Translations under genes and position numbers: made by a program | From: Rhizobium sp. R634 | GTDB lineage: Bacteria > Pseudomonadota > Alphaproteobacteria > Rhizobiales > Rhizobiaceae | DNA: 64,000 bases | NCBI RefSeq assembly: GCF_002211305.1 | Contig: NZ_LOKW01000003.1 | Span: 62,001 to 126,000 of the forward strand | Reading direction: 5' to 3' | The notes under the pieces: generated by a model | What the model saw: the letters and a program-made list of their open reading frames with translations, nothing else | Databases searched by the model: none | What the model was told of the DNA's origin: nothing | Shown here: positions 34,090 through 43,816 of the stretch, piece after piece | Numbering within the stretch: the first letter of the stretch is position 1 | Layout: the number at the start of each line of letters is the position of its first letter

Positions 34090-35076
34090 TCAGAACCTGT
34101 CGGCCACCTGAATGCCAGCCGGGCCGAGAATGACGGCGATCAGCACCGGCAGGAAGAACAGGATCATCGGCACCGTCAGTTTCGGCGGCAGCGCGGCCGC
34201 CTTCTTTTCCGCTTCGTTCATGCGTTCGTCGCGGCCTTCCTGAGCGAGAACGCGCAGAGCTTGCGCGATTGGGGTGCCGTAACGGTCCGCCTGGATCAGC
34301 GCCTGGGTCACCGACCGCACCAGCTCGAGCTGCGTGCGCGTGGCGAGATTTTCGAGCGCCACGCGGCGATCGGGCAGGAAAGAGAGCTCGGCCGTGGTCA
34401 GTACCATCTCCTCGGCGAGCGGCGGCGACTGCTCCCCGAGTTCTTCGGACACGCGGCGCATCGCCGCCTCGATCGAGATGCCGGATTCGACGCAGATCAG
34501 CATCAGGTCCAGCGCATCCGGCCAGGCGCGCTTGATCGAGTGCTGGCGCTTGGTCACGCTGTTCGAAACATAGATATTCGGCGCGTAGAAGCCGAGATAT
34601 CCGATACCGATGACGGCCAGTAAGCGCATGGGCATGCCGCGATCGGCAAGCCCGCCGAGACCGAAGACCCAGAAGGCGGCAAGCGCCAGGAAAAGGAAAG
34701 GCAGCAGGAAACGCGCCGCAAGGAAGGTATTCAGAGCATTTTCCGAACGGAAGCCGGCGGACTTGAGCCTGTTGACCGTATTTTCGTCGACGAGTGCCTT
34801 GCGCAGGTTGAAGCGCTCGACGATCTGGCGGACCGGGCGGCTGTTCTGTGTCCTCAACGACGCCTTGCCGGCGCCGGGTTCCGCGTTCATGCGGGCACGT
34901 TCGCGGGCACGGATCTGTTCGCGCTCGGTCGACACGGCCTTCATGCGCTTGTTGAGATCGCCGCGCTCGAAGAATGGAATGGCGATCGTATAAAATGTGG
35001 CGAAAACGGCGATCGCGACGAAGACGGCAATCAGCATGCTCGGATTGGTCAACGTTGCGGCAAGGTCCTGCGACAT
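34090..35076 (-). CDS. tadC: Tad pilus platform protein TadC
   Basis: This is a 328-residue T2SF-domain membrane protein. One N-terminal helix (LIAVFVAIAVFATFYTIAIP) is followed by a basic cytoplasmic region, two central helices, the T2SF core (DALDLMLICVESGISIEAAM, then RVSEELGEQSPPLAEEM) and a final helix (MILFFLPVLIAVILGPA). With TadB it forms the inner-membrane platform on which the CpaF ATPase acts. It lies 15 bases after tadB and is the last gene of the operon. Confidence 0.94.
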   Translation of the reverse strand: MSQDLAATLTNPSMLIAVFVAIAVFATFYTIAIPFFERGDLNKRMKAVSTEREQIRARERARMNAEPGAGKASLRTQNSRPVRQIVERFNLRKALVDENTVNRLKSAGFRSENALNTFLAARFLLPFLFLALAAFWVFGLGGLADRGMPMRLLAVIGIGYLGFYAPNIYVSNSVTKRQHSIKRAWPDALDLMLICVESGISIEAAMRRVSEELGEQSPPLAEEMVLTTAELSFLPDRRVALENLATRTQLELVRSVTQALIQADRYGTPIAQALRVLAQEGRDERMNEAEKKAAALPPKLTVPMILFFLPVLIAVILGPAGIQVADRF

Positions 35077-35091
35077 GGTGCTTCCTTCCCG

Positions 35092-36099
35092 CTAAATGTC
35101 AAAATTGACCATGTTGCGCATGACGAAAATGCCGATCGACATCCAGATCGCGGAGACGCCCATGATGAAATGGCCGCGCGGATCGGTGAAAAGAACCATC
35201 ATGTAATTCGGCGAGGTGAGGTAGACGAGGGTCGCGACGATGAAAGGCAGAGCGCCGATGATAACGGCCGATGCCTTGGCTTCCATGGAGAGCGCCGAAA
35301 CCTTGGCCTTCATCTTCCTGCGATCACGCAAAACCTTCGAGAGATTGCCGATGGCTTCCGAGAGATTACCGCCGGCCTGCGACTGAATGGCGATGACGAT
35401 GGCGAAGAAGTTGACTTCCTGGAGCGGCATCTGGTTCGTCATACGGGCGCAGGCGTCAGGAATGCTCAATCCCACCTGCTGCGCCTCGATGACGCGGCGG
35501 AACTCGCTCTTGACCGGCTCTACGCCTTCGGTCGCGATGAGACGGATCGCATCGTTGAGGGGCAGGCCCGATTTGATCGAACGGGTGATGACGTCGAGCG
35601 CGTTGGGGAATTCGTTGAGGAACTTGTTCTGGCGGCGCTTGATGAGGAAACCGACGATCCAGCGCGGCAGACCGAGCCCGGCGACGACGGCGATGCCGAC
35701 CAAGACCATCCACGACGCACCAACGATGAAAGCCATGAGCAGCAGCACCGAGGCGAAGACGGCGCTGAAGAGATAGAACTGCATTAGCGTGATCGACAAG
35801 CCGGCCTGCACCAGCCGGGATTTCAGCGACAGCGTCTTCTTGGTCTTTTCGTTCTGGCGCTTTTCCAGATCTTTCAGATTGTCCTGCACCGACTTGCGGC
35901 GCTTCGACAATTCCTGCACGCGGTCGCGGGCAGCCTTGACCTTGACCCGGTCGACCTCAGCCGATTTGACGCGATTGATACGGCTTGCCGATTTCTTGTC
36001 GGCCTCGATCCGGGAAAACATCAGGGCATAGGCGACCGCCGCCGCGGAAACTGCGGCGAGCACGACGATTGCCAGGACTATCGGATCGAAGCCGAACAT
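35092..36099 (-). CDS. tadB: Tad pilus platform protein TadB
   Basis: This is a 335-residue T2SF-domain protein. The start at 36099 (MFGFDPIVLAIVV) is four bases after the cpaF stop and preferred to an earlier in-frame codon that overlaps cpaF. It has an N-terminal helix, a charged coiled-coil segment (KVKAARDRVQELSKRRKSV), two helices, the T2SF core (ALDVITRSIKSGLPLNDAIR) and terminal helices. It partners TadC in the inner membrane. Confidence 0.94.
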   Translation of the reverse strand: MFGFDPIVLAIVVLAAVSAAAVAYALMFSRIEADKKSASRINRVKSAEVDRVKVKAARDRVQELSKRRKSVQDNLKDLEKRQNEKTKKTLSLKSRLVQAGLSITLMQFYLFSAVFASVLLLMAFIVGASWMVLVGIAVVAGLGLPRWIVGFLIKRRQNKFLNEFPNALDVITRSIKSGLPLNDAIRLIATEGVEPVKSEFRRVIEAQQVGLSIPDACARMTNQMPLQEVNFFAIVIAIQSQAGGNLSEAIGNLSKVLRDRRKMKAKVSALSMEAKASAVIIGALPFIVATLVYLTSPNYMMVLFTDPRGHFIMGVSAIWMSIGIFVMRNMVNFDI

Positions 36100-36103
36100 C
36101 ACC

Positions 36104-37579
36104 CTAATCCTTGGTTTTCGCTTCCATTGCGTCGAGGGCGGCGGCAAGGCGCTTTTCTTCGTTGAAGTAGCGCGCCCGATCCCAGAAATGCGGCTTGCCG
36201 ACGCCGGTGGACATGTGCCGGCCGATCAGCCGGCCGCCCGCATCCTCGCCTTCGATCTCGTAGCGCATCAGATCCTGGGTGATGATGACGTCGCCTTCCA
36301 TGCCGATCACCTCGGTGATCTGGGTGATGCGGCGCGAGCCGTCACGAAGGCGCGCCGCCTGAATGATGACGTCGACCGAGGTGGAGATGATCTCGCGCAC
36401 CGTCTTTGCCGGCAGCGTGAAGCCTCCCATGGCGATCATGGATTCGATACGGCTCAGGCATTCGCGCGGGGTGTTGGCGTGGATGGTGCCCATCGAGCCG
36501 TCGTGGCCGGTGTTCATCGCCTGCAGCAGATCGAAGACCTCGGGTCCGCGGACTTCGCCGACGATGATACGTTCGGGACGCATACGCAGGCAGTTCTTGA
36601 CGAGATCGCGCATGGTGATCTCGCCCTCGCCTTCGATGTTCGGCGGGCGCGTTTCGAGACGTACGACATGCGGCTGCTGCAGCTGCAGTTCGGCCGTGTC
36701 CTCGCAGGTGATGACGCGCTCGTCCCTGTCGATGTAATTGGTGAGGCAGTTCAGCAGCGTCGTCTTGCCAGAGCCCGTGCCGCCCGAGATGATGACGTTG
36801 CAGCGCACGCGCCCGATGATCTGCAGCACGGTCGCGCCTTCCGGGGTGATCGCGCCGAAGCGGACGAGCTGATCGAGCGTCAGCTTGTCCTTCTTGAATT
36901 TACGGATCGTCAGCGCCGGCCCGTCGATCGACAGCGGCGGCGCGATGACGTTGACGCGCGAACCATCGGGCAGGCGGGCGTCGCAGATCGGGCTCGATTC
37001 GTCGACACGGCGGCCGACCTGGCTGACGATGCGCTGGCAGATGGAGAGAAGCTGCGCATTGTCGCGGAAACGGATTTCCGATTCGATCGTCTTGCCGCCG
37101 ACTTCGATGAAGGTCTGGCCGGCGCCGTTGACCATGATGTCGGCGATATCGTCGCGCGCCAGCAAGGGCTCCAGCGGGCCGTAACCCAGGACGTCGTTGC
37201 AGATATCCTCGAGCAGCTCTTCCTGCTCGGAGATCGACATCGCAAAATTCTTGATGGTGATGATGTCGTTGACGATGTCGCGGATTTCCTCGCGCGCGCT
37301 TTCGCCGTCGAGCTTGGAAAGCTGCGAGAGATCGATCGTGTCGATCAGCGCGGAAAAGACCTGCGCCTTGGTATCGTAATATTCGTCGGTGCGAACCGGG
37401 CGCTTGCGCTGCGGCGCCTGCATCGGCGGCGGCGTCACCTGCTGGCGCGCGGGTTCGCGCGACGGTTCGACGAGGACGGCAGGAGAGGAAGCCGCGGGAG
37501 CGGCGGCCGGAGCCGGCGGCGGAGGAGCGATCGTGCCTCCGGCCTTTCCGAAACCTTCGTTTCCGCGTTTTCCAAACAT
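36104..37579 (-). CDS. cpaF: Tad pilus assembly ATPase CpaF/TadA
   Basis: This is a 491-residue cytoplasmic hexameric ATPase of the GspE/VirB11 class that drives pilus extension and retraction. After a Pro/Ala-rich N-terminus of about 60 residues come an N-domain, Walker A ([14 protein letters not shown]), the Asp box ([16 protein letters not shown]), Walker B ([16 protein letters not shown]) and the His box ([13 protein letters not shown]). It lies between cpaE and tadB on the same strand with short gaps. Confidence 0.96.
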   Translation of the reverse strand: MFGKRGNEGFGKAGGTIAPPPPAPAAAPAASSPAVLVEPSREPARQQVTPPPMQAPQRKRPVRTDEYYDTKAQVFSALIDTIDLSQLSKLDGESAREEIRDIVNDIITIKNFAMSISEQEELLEDICNDVLGYGPLEPLLARDDIADIMVNGAGQTFIEVGGKTIESEIRFRDNAQLLSICQRIVSQVGRRVDESSPICDARLPDGSRVNVIAPPLSIDGPALTIRKFKKDKLTLDQLVRFGAITPEGATVLQIIGRVRCNVIISGGTGSGKTTLLNCLTNYIDRDERVITCEDTAELQLQQPHVVRLETRPPNIEGEGEITMRDLVKNCLRMRPERIIVGEVRGPEVFDLLQAMNTGHDGSMGTIHANTPRECLSRIESMIAMGGFTLPAKTVREIISTSVDVIIQAARLRDGSRRITQITEVIGMEGDVIITQDLMRYEIEGEDAGGRLIGRHMSTGVGKPHFWDRARYFNEEKRLAAALDAMEAKTKD

Positions 37580-37601
37580 GCCGCTTCTTCTTTCTATCCG
37601 T

Positions 37602-38879
37602 CTACTTGCGCTTCAGGAGGCCAAGCAGGCCGCCCTTCTTCGCCTTCCTGATCGCGACGCGGCCGGTGACGATATGCGATATCTGCGAAAAGGTTTCCGC
37701 CGTCGGCGACTTGGGATCGACCTCGGAAATCATCCGGCCGCTGTTGGCGGCATTGCCGAAGAGGTTGATGTCGAAGGGAATGATGGCGATCGGGTCGATC
37801 TCCAGCGGCTCGCAGAAGTCCGACGGCGAAATCTCCGGACGCTTCGGCATGCCGACCTGATTGAGGACGAGATGCGGCGGCTTATCGTTCGGCCGCATCT
37901 TGCGCAGCGCATCCAGCATGTTTTTGGCGTTACGCAGGTTGGCGAGGTCGGGCACCGCGCAGAGAACCACCTCGTCGACGCTCGACAGCACCGAACGGGT
38001 CCATTCCGACCACGCATGCGGAACGTCGAGCACGGTGACGGGCGCGCTGCGCTGCAGGACGTCGAGCACCGGCTGGAAGGCCTGGCCGTCGAAATCATAG
38101 GCGCGGTCGAGCAGCGAGGGCGCCGCGAGCAGGGACAGATGCTCGGAGCACTTCGTCAGCAGGCGATCGAGGAAGACTTCGTCGAGACGATCGGGCGCGT
38201 AGACCGCTTCGGCGATACCCTGCGCCGGATCCTGGTCGAAGTCGATGTTCGCCGTGCCGTAAGGCAGGTCTAGATCGGCGAGGATCGTCTCGGTGGAGAA
38301 GAGATTGGAAATGCCGAAGGCGCAATTATGCGCCACGGTCGAGGCGCCGGTGCCGCCCTTCGAGCCGATAAAGGCGATGCTGCGGCCGAGCGGCTCGGCC
38401 TCCGGATCGACGAAGATCGACGCCATTGCCGTCAGGACGTCGGGCATGGCGACCGGCTGGACCATATATTCGGAAATGCCGTTGCGGATGAGTTCGCGAT
38501 AGAGGCCGATATCATTGTAATAGCCGACGATGACCACCTTGGTGGTGGGGTCGCAGACGGCGGCGAGCGGCGCGAGTTCGCCGAGCAGGCTTCCGGAATT
38601 GGCCTTGGTCTCCAGGATGATCAGGTTCGGCGTTGGGGCGCCTGAAAACATGTTGGCGGCAGCGGCGATGCCGCCGCTGGTGATGCGCAAGCTGACCTTC
38701 GCCATACGCCGGTCATTGGCGCAGCGCTCCATGACATGCTGCAGCGCTTCGCTCTCGCAGAAAGCATGGACGGAGATACGCGGCAGCGGCCGCATGTTTT
38801 CCAGATCCGCCATGCGCACAGCCTCCTCGGCGTGGCGAAGCTCGCTCGGGTTCCTGATTTCGTATTCGATCGCGCTCAT
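37602..38879 (-). CDS. cpaE: Pilus localisation ATPase CpaE/TadZ
   Basis: This is a 425-residue protein. The N-terminal third resembles an atypical receiver domain (LIILETKANSGSLLGELAPL, VVIVGYYNDIGLY). The C-terminal part is a MinD/ParA-like ATPase with the deviant Walker A IGSKGGTGASTVAHN and the switch region LADLDLPYGTANIDFD. CpaE places the Tad machine, usually at a pole. Gene order and spacing fit the cpa operon. Confidence 0.94.
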   Translation of the reverse strand: MSAIEYEIRNPSELRHAEEAVRMADLENMRPLPRISVHAFCESEALQHVMERCANDRRMAKVSLRITSGGIAAAANMFSGAPTPNLIILETKANSGSLLGELAPLAAVCDPTTKVVIVGYYNDIGLYRELIRNGISEYMVQPVAMPDVLTAMASIFVDPEAEPLGRSIAFIGSKGGTGASTVAHNCAFGISNLFSTETILADLDLPYGTANIDFDQDPAQGIAEAVYAPDRLDEVFLDRLLTKCSEHLSLLAAPSLLDRAYDFDGQAFQPVLDVLQRSAPVTVLDVPHAWSEWTRSVLSSVDEVVLCAVPDLANLRNAKNMLDALRKMRPNDKPPHLVLNQVGMPKRPEISPSDFCEPLEIDPIAIIPFDINLFGNAANSGRMISEVDPKSPTAETFSQISHIVTGRVAIRKAKKGGLLGLLKRK

Positions 38880-38893
38880 CGTCCCGTTCCGCC

Positions 38894-39652
38894 TCAGAAT
38901 CCGCTGCTGCTGTCGCCGACGTCTTCGATCGTCGATGTCGTCGTCCGATATTCCTGGATGGCGTTGTTGCGCCGCTGCGCATCGATCGGCGTCATGCCGC
39001 GAGGCGCAATCAGATCTTCCGGATTGGCAATCTGGGCAGCGAGATTGTTCTGCGAGGCGCAGCCGAAATTATAATAATTCTGGTTGGTGAAATCGTCGGA
39101 GATATCCTTGGGCCACTGGCCGCATTGCGTGGTGACCGCAGTCGTGCCGGTAAAGCTCAGACGGATCGGCGCCGCATCGCCGGCACCGGCGGCGGTATAG
39201 GAGGTATTGACGATCTTCGAGCTTGCGACCCCCCTCGCCGCCAGCTCGGCGCGGACCTGATTGCGCAGTTGGTAGGCGGCTGCCGAATTGGGCGAGCCTT
39301 GTGGCGACATGACGTAAACCGGGCCTGACGCACGCGAGATATAGTTTGCGGCAAAGCCGCGGATGAGATCGCGCTGGGCGATGGTCAGCCGGCGGTCGGT
39401 CGATGCGACGGGAATATCCACCGTCTGCTCCGCTTCCGTGACGATGATCGGATGGCGGGCGCGATAGTCGTCAGGGATACCGCCGGTCGTCAGCTGATCG
39501 TGCGGGCCGGCGCATCCGGAAAGGACGGCCGCCGAAACGAGGGCCGTGGCAAGAAGCGCCTTGGAGATTCCGAGGCGGAGTGTCGTCGCATTCTTATGGG
39601 CCATCGCCTGATCTCTGTTCTGTGCCATTGCTGCCGATCGCACTCCGCTCAT
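38894..39652 (-). CDS. cpaD: Pilus biogenesis lipoprotein CpaD
   Basis: This is a 252-residue protein with lipobox VLSGCAG. The ATG at 39652 overlaps the cpaC stop (ATGA); internal ATG codons at 39628 and 39604 are possible and would shorten the leader to a more usual signal peptide. The CpaD domain follows (TVDIPVASTDRRLTIAQRD, FAANYISRASGPVYVMSPQG) with three cysteines late in the protein. It supports the CpaC secretin in the outer membrane. Confidence 0.9.
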   Translation of the reverse strand: MSGVRSAAMAQNRDQAMAHKNATTLRLGISKALLATALVSAAVLSGCAGPHDQLTTGGIPDDYRARHPIIVTEAEQTVDIPVASTDRRLTIAQRDLIRGFAANYISRASGPVYVMSPQGSPNSAAAYQLRNQVRAELAARGVASSKIVNTSYTAAGAGDAAPIRLSFTGTTAVTTQCGQWPKDISDDFTNQNYYNFGCASQNNLAAQIANPEDLIAPRGMTPIDAQRRNNAIQEYRTTTSTIEDVGDSSSGF

Positions 39653-41139
39653 TTGTAGATGAACCCGATCGAGCCGTGGAACTGCGCGTCGGCGACAGGC
39701 GCCTCGCGGCGGCCATAGACCTTGTTCACACGGTTGAGGAAGAAGGTTGCACCGTCGTTCTCGGGGCTGAAATTATCGTCCGGCCGGTTGAGCTGGTTGC
39801 GCGCCACCGGGCGCACCAGATAGGGCGTCGCGATGATGACGAGCTCGGTTTCCTGACGCTCGAAGCCCTTCTGGCGGAAGAGCGTGCCAAGCAGCGGGAT
39901 CTTCGAGACGCCGGGCGTGCCGCCCATGGTCTGGGAAACGTTGTCGCGGATGAGACCGGCGAGCGCGATCGAGCCGCCCGAGGGCAGTTCCACCGAGGTC
40001 TCCGCCGAACGGCGCTGATAGGTGGCGTTGCCGCTGCCGGCCACGGGTTCGGAAACATTGGTCTTGATTTCAAGAGCAATGCGTCCCGACGACAGGACGA
40101 CCGGCTTGAAGGCGAGGTTGATGCCGTAGTTGAAGGGAACAACGGTGACATTGCCGTCGCTGTCGGTCGTCGAATAGAGCTGCTGGCCGCCGGAATTGAA
40201 GGTCGCGGCCTGGCCCGATATCGCCGTCAGCGTCGGTTCGGCGAGCGTCTTGACGACTTTCGCCTGCTCGAGTGCGTTGAGGTAGGTAGAGATGTCATAT
40301 TTGCCGATCGAACTCTTGAAGAGGGCCGCCAGGCCGCCACCGACCGTCGCCGTCGCGCTGTCGGCGGAAGGCGTGCCGAGCTGCGCGACCGTCATGCCGG
40401 AGGAATTGGAGACGAGATTGTCGAAGCCGAGCTGCTTCAGGACCTCGCGGCGGACTTCGGCGATCGTCACCTTCAGGGTGACCTGGTCCTCGCCCTGGAT
40501 CTGCAGCAGGTTGACGACCTGCGAGGACTGGCGGCCTTCGGCAAAGAGCGCCACCGAGCTGTCGCCGCCGGTGCCTGATGCCGTCTCGGTTCTCGTCGTC
40601 GCTTCGCCGCCCTTCAGGAAGACCTGGGCCAGATCGGCCGCCTGCGTCGCATCCTGCGGCGTGCGTACCGTGCCGGTGAGCACGATGTTGTCGGAGACGA
40701 TTTCGACATTGATGTTGGAGTCTGGAATGAAGCGGCGGAGGTTGACTTCGAGGCCGGAAACGTCGCGCTCGATCTCGATGTCGAGATTGACGATCTCCTG
40801 CCCGTCGCTGCCGAAGACGAAGATATTCGTCTGACCGACCTTTTTGCCGAACAGATAAATGCGCCGCGAGGTGCGGGTCACCGCGTCAGCCATGGTCGGA
40901 TCGGAGACGAGGATGTCGTGCGCATCCTCCGGCAGATCGACGACGACAGCCTTGTTCAGCCCGAGCTTCAGCCGGCGATGGGCATTGGGGCCGGTCTGCG
41001 AGATGCGGACCAGGCTATCGGAATCGGCCAACGCCCCGCCGATACCGAGAAGCGGCACCGGCGCCACGCCTGAGACGCCGATTGCCAGCGAGATGCAGCC
41101 TGTCAGGAGAAGCTTGGCGCGCCGTGTTGAATTGCCCAT
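39649..41139 (-). CDS. cpaC: Tad secretin CpaC/RcpA
   Basis: This is a 496-residue outer-membrane secretin. The ATG at 41139 has AGAGGA upstream and gives a signal peptide ending near GGALA. An N-terminal pilus-assembly domain (residues about 45-120, LGLNKAVVVDLPEDAHDILV, FVFGSDGQEI) is followed by a BON-like domain and the C-terminal secretin domain (VELPSGGSIALAGLI, GVSKIPLLGTLFRQ, LVIIATPYLV). It forms the channel for the Flp pilus. Confidence 0.96.
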   Translation of the reverse strand: MGNSTRRAKLLLTGCISLAIGVSGVAPVPLLGIGGALADSDSLVRISQTGPNAHRRLKLGLNKAVVVDLPEDAHDILVSDPTMADAVTRTSRRIYLFGKKVGQTNIFVFGSDGQEIVNLDIEIERDVSGLEVNLRRFIPDSNINVEIVSDNIVLTGTVRTPQDATQAADLAQVFLKGGEATTRTETASGTGGDSSVALFAEGRQSSQVVNLLQIQGEDQVTLKVTIAEVRREVLKQLGFDNLVSNSSGMTVAQLGTPSADSATATVGGGLAALFKSSIGKYDISTYLNALEQAKVVKTLAEPTLTAISGQAATFNSGGQQLYSTTDSDGNVTVVPFNYGINLAFKPVVLSSGRIALEIKTNVSEPVAGSGNATYQRRSAETSVELPSGGSIALAGLIRDNVSQTMGGTPGVSKIPLLGTLFRQKGFERQETELVIIATPYLVRPVARNQLNRPDDNFSPENDGATFFLNRVNKVYGRREAPVADAQFHGSIGFIYK

Positions 41140-41151
41140 TTGCACGTCCTC

Positions 41152-41967
41152 TTACTCCGCCTTCGGCGCGCTGCCGGCATCCGTGACGATGGTGCCCGAC
41201 TTGATGACCTGGATGATCGCACTGCCGTTATCGCCGCTCAGCAGATAATCCGCCGCACTGGTATCCTGCTCCTGCGCATCGGCGACCGAGCGCAGCGCAA
41301 GCGACAGCCGGTCCGCCATCTGCTGGGCGACGGCGAGCACCTTCGTTTGATCCGGGGTCAGTTCCAGCGTCGCGGTCGTGCCGACCACCGCCTTCGAGCC
41401 ATCCTCATTTTCCTGGATCTGCTGGTCGATGGCGAGGACCCGGACATTGCTCAGCACGGTTTCGGTGATGAGCTTGTTGGCCTCAGCGCCCTTGCGGACC
41501 ATGATGACGTCGACGCGGTCGTTCGGCAGGATGAAACCGCCGGCGCCCGTCGCCACCGATATCTCGGTCGCCACCGCGCGCTTGCCGGCCGGCAGCAGCG
41601 AGGACAGGATGCGGCTGTTGGAATCTGCGACCTTTTCCGGCCGGATCGGTTCGCCTTCGAAGATCGGAAGACGCACGACGGCGCCCTGCAGATCCTTGAT
41701 CGCATCCGGCTTTTCGGCTTCCGTGATCAGCCCCTGGACGACGCCGTCCTGCGGCCAAGCCATCCAATGGACCGCCTTCTCGTCCAGCCTCGCGCCGACC
41801 GGCAGGGTGCGGCTCGAGACGAGGACGTTGACGGTCGGTTCCTTCTCGACGACCGACTGCACCTGGGTGACGACGTCAGGGTTACCCGCCATTTGCATCG
41901 CCAGGAAACCGGCAAGACCGGCTGCCACCACGGCAACACCTAGAATTATAACGCGGGCCGGTTTCAT
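41152..41967 (-). CDS. cpaB: Pilus assembly protein CpaB/RcpC
   Basis: This is a 271-residue protein. An N-terminal membrane anchor (VIILGVAVVAAGLAGFLAMQ) is followed by an SAF domain (VLVSSRTLPVGARLDEKAVH) and the RcpC/CpaB domain (VATEISVATGAGGFILPNDR, VDVIMVRKG). It is periplasmic and stabilises the secretin. It lies 12 bases upstream of cpaC. Confidence 0.95.
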   Translation of the reverse strand: MKPARVIILGVAVVAAGLAGFLAMQMAGNPDVVTQVQSVVEKEPTVNVLVSSRTLPVGARLDEKAVHWMAWPQDGVVQGLITEAEKPDAIKDLQGAVVRLPIFEGEPIRPEKVADSNSRILSSLLPAGKRAVATEISVATGAGGFILPNDRVDVIMVRKGAEANKLITETVLSNVRVLAIDQQIQENEDGSKAVVGTTATLELTPDQTKVLAVAQQMADRLSLALRSVADAQEQDTSAADYLLSGDNGSAIIQVIKSGTIVTDAGSAPKAE

Positions 41968-42077
41968 CGGTCATTCCTCAGGGCACGATATGTTCGCCCT
42001 GCAGAATGCTCAGGAATTGGTATAATTATGGTTAATGGAACACTTACATTTTAAGTTAACGGGCATTTAAAACGCCG

Positions 42078-42590
42078 TTATTTCAGGCTTTCGAGCGCGG
42101 CCAGGAAAAGCGGCGAGGACGGGAAGGCCATGAAACCGCCGATCGCAATGGCGATACCGTAGGGGATCTTCTTGGCGAGCAGGACCGAGTTCGGCACCGG
42201 CAGGCCGATGGCAAGGATGGTGTCCGACTGCGCTCTGACCGCCAGGATGAGCAAGGTGACGAGGCCACCGACCGCGGCGACATCGGTCATGAAGAAAAGC
42301 AGGGATTCGTTCAGCCCGAACCAGAGCGCGGTGGCACTCAACAGCTTGGCGTCTCCGCCGCCCATCACATTGAAGGCAAAAAGAGCAAAGCAGGCGGTAA
42401 AGACGATGGCGCCTCCGGCAAGATGCATGCCGATCGCCTGCAGGCCAAGACCGGACAGCGGCGCGAGAACGATAAAGGAGGCGATGAGGATCAGGGAAAT
42501 GCGGTTCGGGATCGTCATGGTGAACAGATCCGAAAACGCCGCCATGGCGAGGCAGAGTGGCAGTATCACGAAAACTGAAGCTGCGATCAT
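42078..42590 (-). CDS. cpaA: Prepilin peptidase CpaA/TadV
   Basis: This is a 170-residue A24-type aspartic peptidase of the inner membrane. The start at 42590 (GGGGTA upstream) removes an unlikely leader. The two catalytic aspartates are in AAFSDLFTMTIPNRI and MGGGDAKLL. About five hydrophobic segments are seen. It cleaves the Flp prepilin and the TadE-type minor pilins. A gap of 110 bases before cpaB contains AT-rich sequence and could hold a second promoter. Confidence 0.95.
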   Translation of the reverse strand: MIAASVFVILPLCLAMAAFSDLFTMTIPNRISLILIASFIVLAPLSGLGLQAIGMHLAGGAIVFTACFALFAFNVMGGGDAKLLSATALWFGLNESLLFFMTDVAAVGGLVTLLILAVRAQSDTILAIGLPVPNSVLLAKKIPYGIAIAIGGFMAFPSSPLFLAALESLK

Positions 42591-42714
42591 GCGTATACCC
42601 CGATCATAGCAAGACACGAAAAGGCTCACGGCCGTTCAGCCTGTGAGCCCGCTCGAAGTTCGGCCGAAGCAAATCCGGCCGGTATCATCCGTACGCCGCG
42701 TGGCGGTAACCAGA

Positions 42715-42903
42715 TCAGCCGCCGCTTGCGGTTTCAGCGGTCGTCATTTTGGTGCTCAGACCGTTGAACGTGTTGCCGATCTTGCCGCCGAGGGTCGTGG
42801 CGCCAGCAATGAGGGCGACAGAAATGAGAGCTGCGATCAGGCCGTATTCGATTGCGGTCGCGCCGGATTCGTCCTTCAGAAAACGGCTAAAAAGCTTGGT
42901 CAT
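42715..42903 (-). CDS. Flp family type IVb pilin
   Basis: This is a 62-residue prepilin, the structural subunit of the Tad pilus. The short basic leader and cleavage context (LKDESGATAIEYGLIAALIS) show the conserved Gly, Glu and Tyr of Flp pilins, followed by one hydrophobic helix and a Gly/Thr-rich tail. AGGAG precedes the ATG. It is the first gene of the minus-strand cpa operon and normally its most abundant product. Confidence 0.95.
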   Translation of the reverse strand: MTKLFSRFLKDESGATAIEYGLIAALISVALIAGATTLGGKIGNTFNGLSTKMTTAETASGG

Positions 42904-43293
42904 GGTTACTCCTAACTCCAGTTGATGTTCAGCACGTCCGCCAACTGTTGCCGTTGATCGGATGACTGCAACCTAGCGAATGGGCGTTTCCATCCGCTTA
43001 AAGAAGAGCGTTAACAACCTGTGAATGAGACAACAGGCCCTTGTAGGGTAAGCGTTTTCTTACTCGATTCTCTAAATATCTACTTATATTCCAAAGGATG
43101 CTGCACGGCTGAGGCTGCGATCATCCCGGAATAGAACGAGCAGCGTGTCTCGTTATGACAACTGGCGATTGCGTCCGTTTCAAAGCGAGCCACTGCGCTT
43201 CATTCCAGAACATAGAATAAATGGCTTAAGGCTTCGTTCACCATTTTTTCCCATTCTATGCGTCATTGCGCTGTGATCGTGAAAGAGGACCAG
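42904..43293. promoter_or_regulatory. Divergent promoter region between Flp pilin and the plus-strand pilus genes
   Basis: This 390-base stretch has no gene. The centre (43040-43100) is AT-rich, as expected for promoters reading both ways. It contains the small dyad GTAAG-CGTTTT-CTTAC near 43047. No known regulator box was identified with confidence. Confidence 0.5.
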
Positions 43294-43701
43294 ATGTCAT
43301 CGAGCGGCAAAATTATATTCTTTGCCGGCATGGCCGCCGTTTTCGGTATTTCCGGCATTTGTGCGGCCGCGGACGATGACATGCTGCATGTCTATATGGA
43401 TCACGCGCGCGTCTTGAAGCTCGATCGCCCGGTCAGCAAGGTGATCGTCGGCAACGCCAAAGTCGCCGATGCGACCGTGGCCGACGCCAAGACCATCGTG
43501 CTGACGGGACGCAGCTTCGGCACCACCAATCTGGTCCTGCTCGATGCCGACGGCAATGCCATCCTCGACGAGCGCATTCTGGTATCGATCGACGAGGGCA
43601 ATACGGTGCGCGTCTACCGGCAGACGGAGCGCTCGGTGCTTTCCTGCACGCCGAACTGCGAGCAGCACGCCCAGCAGGCCACGACCACCACCTCGCCCTG
43701 A
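43294..43701 (+). CDS. Secreted protein with pilus-assembly (secretin N-terminal) domain
   Basis: This is a 135-residue protein. The start at 43294 has AGAGGA upstream and yields a signal peptide (IIFFAGMAAVFGISGICAAA). The mature domain (VLKLDRPVSKVIVGNAKVAD, TIVLTGRSFGTTNLVLLDAD) matches the N-terminal domain of CpaC-type secretins but no secretin follows. Two cysteines near the end (LSCTPNCEQH) could form a disulfide. It may act as an accessory to the CpaC channel. Transcribed away from the pilin. Confidence 0.85.
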   Translation: MSSSGKIIFFAGMAAVFGISGICAAADDDMLHVYMDHARVLKLDRPVSKVIVGNAKVADATVADAKTIVLTGRSFGTTNLVLLDADGNAILDERILVSIDEGNTVRVYRQTERSVLSCTPNCEQHAQQATTTTSP

Positions 43702-43816
43702 TCGGCTAGCCCCGGCTTCTTCGGCCATTCGTTAAAATCGTCGTATCAGGCTGAAACGGAAAATCAACGAACGGCCCTTAGTGTGACGGCTGGAAAATCT
43801 CGCACGGGTCCAGGCA

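Noticed and set aside
36188..37651. Open frame opposite cpaF
   Set aside because: Shadow of the ATPase gene, whose Walker motifs prove the minus strand is coding.
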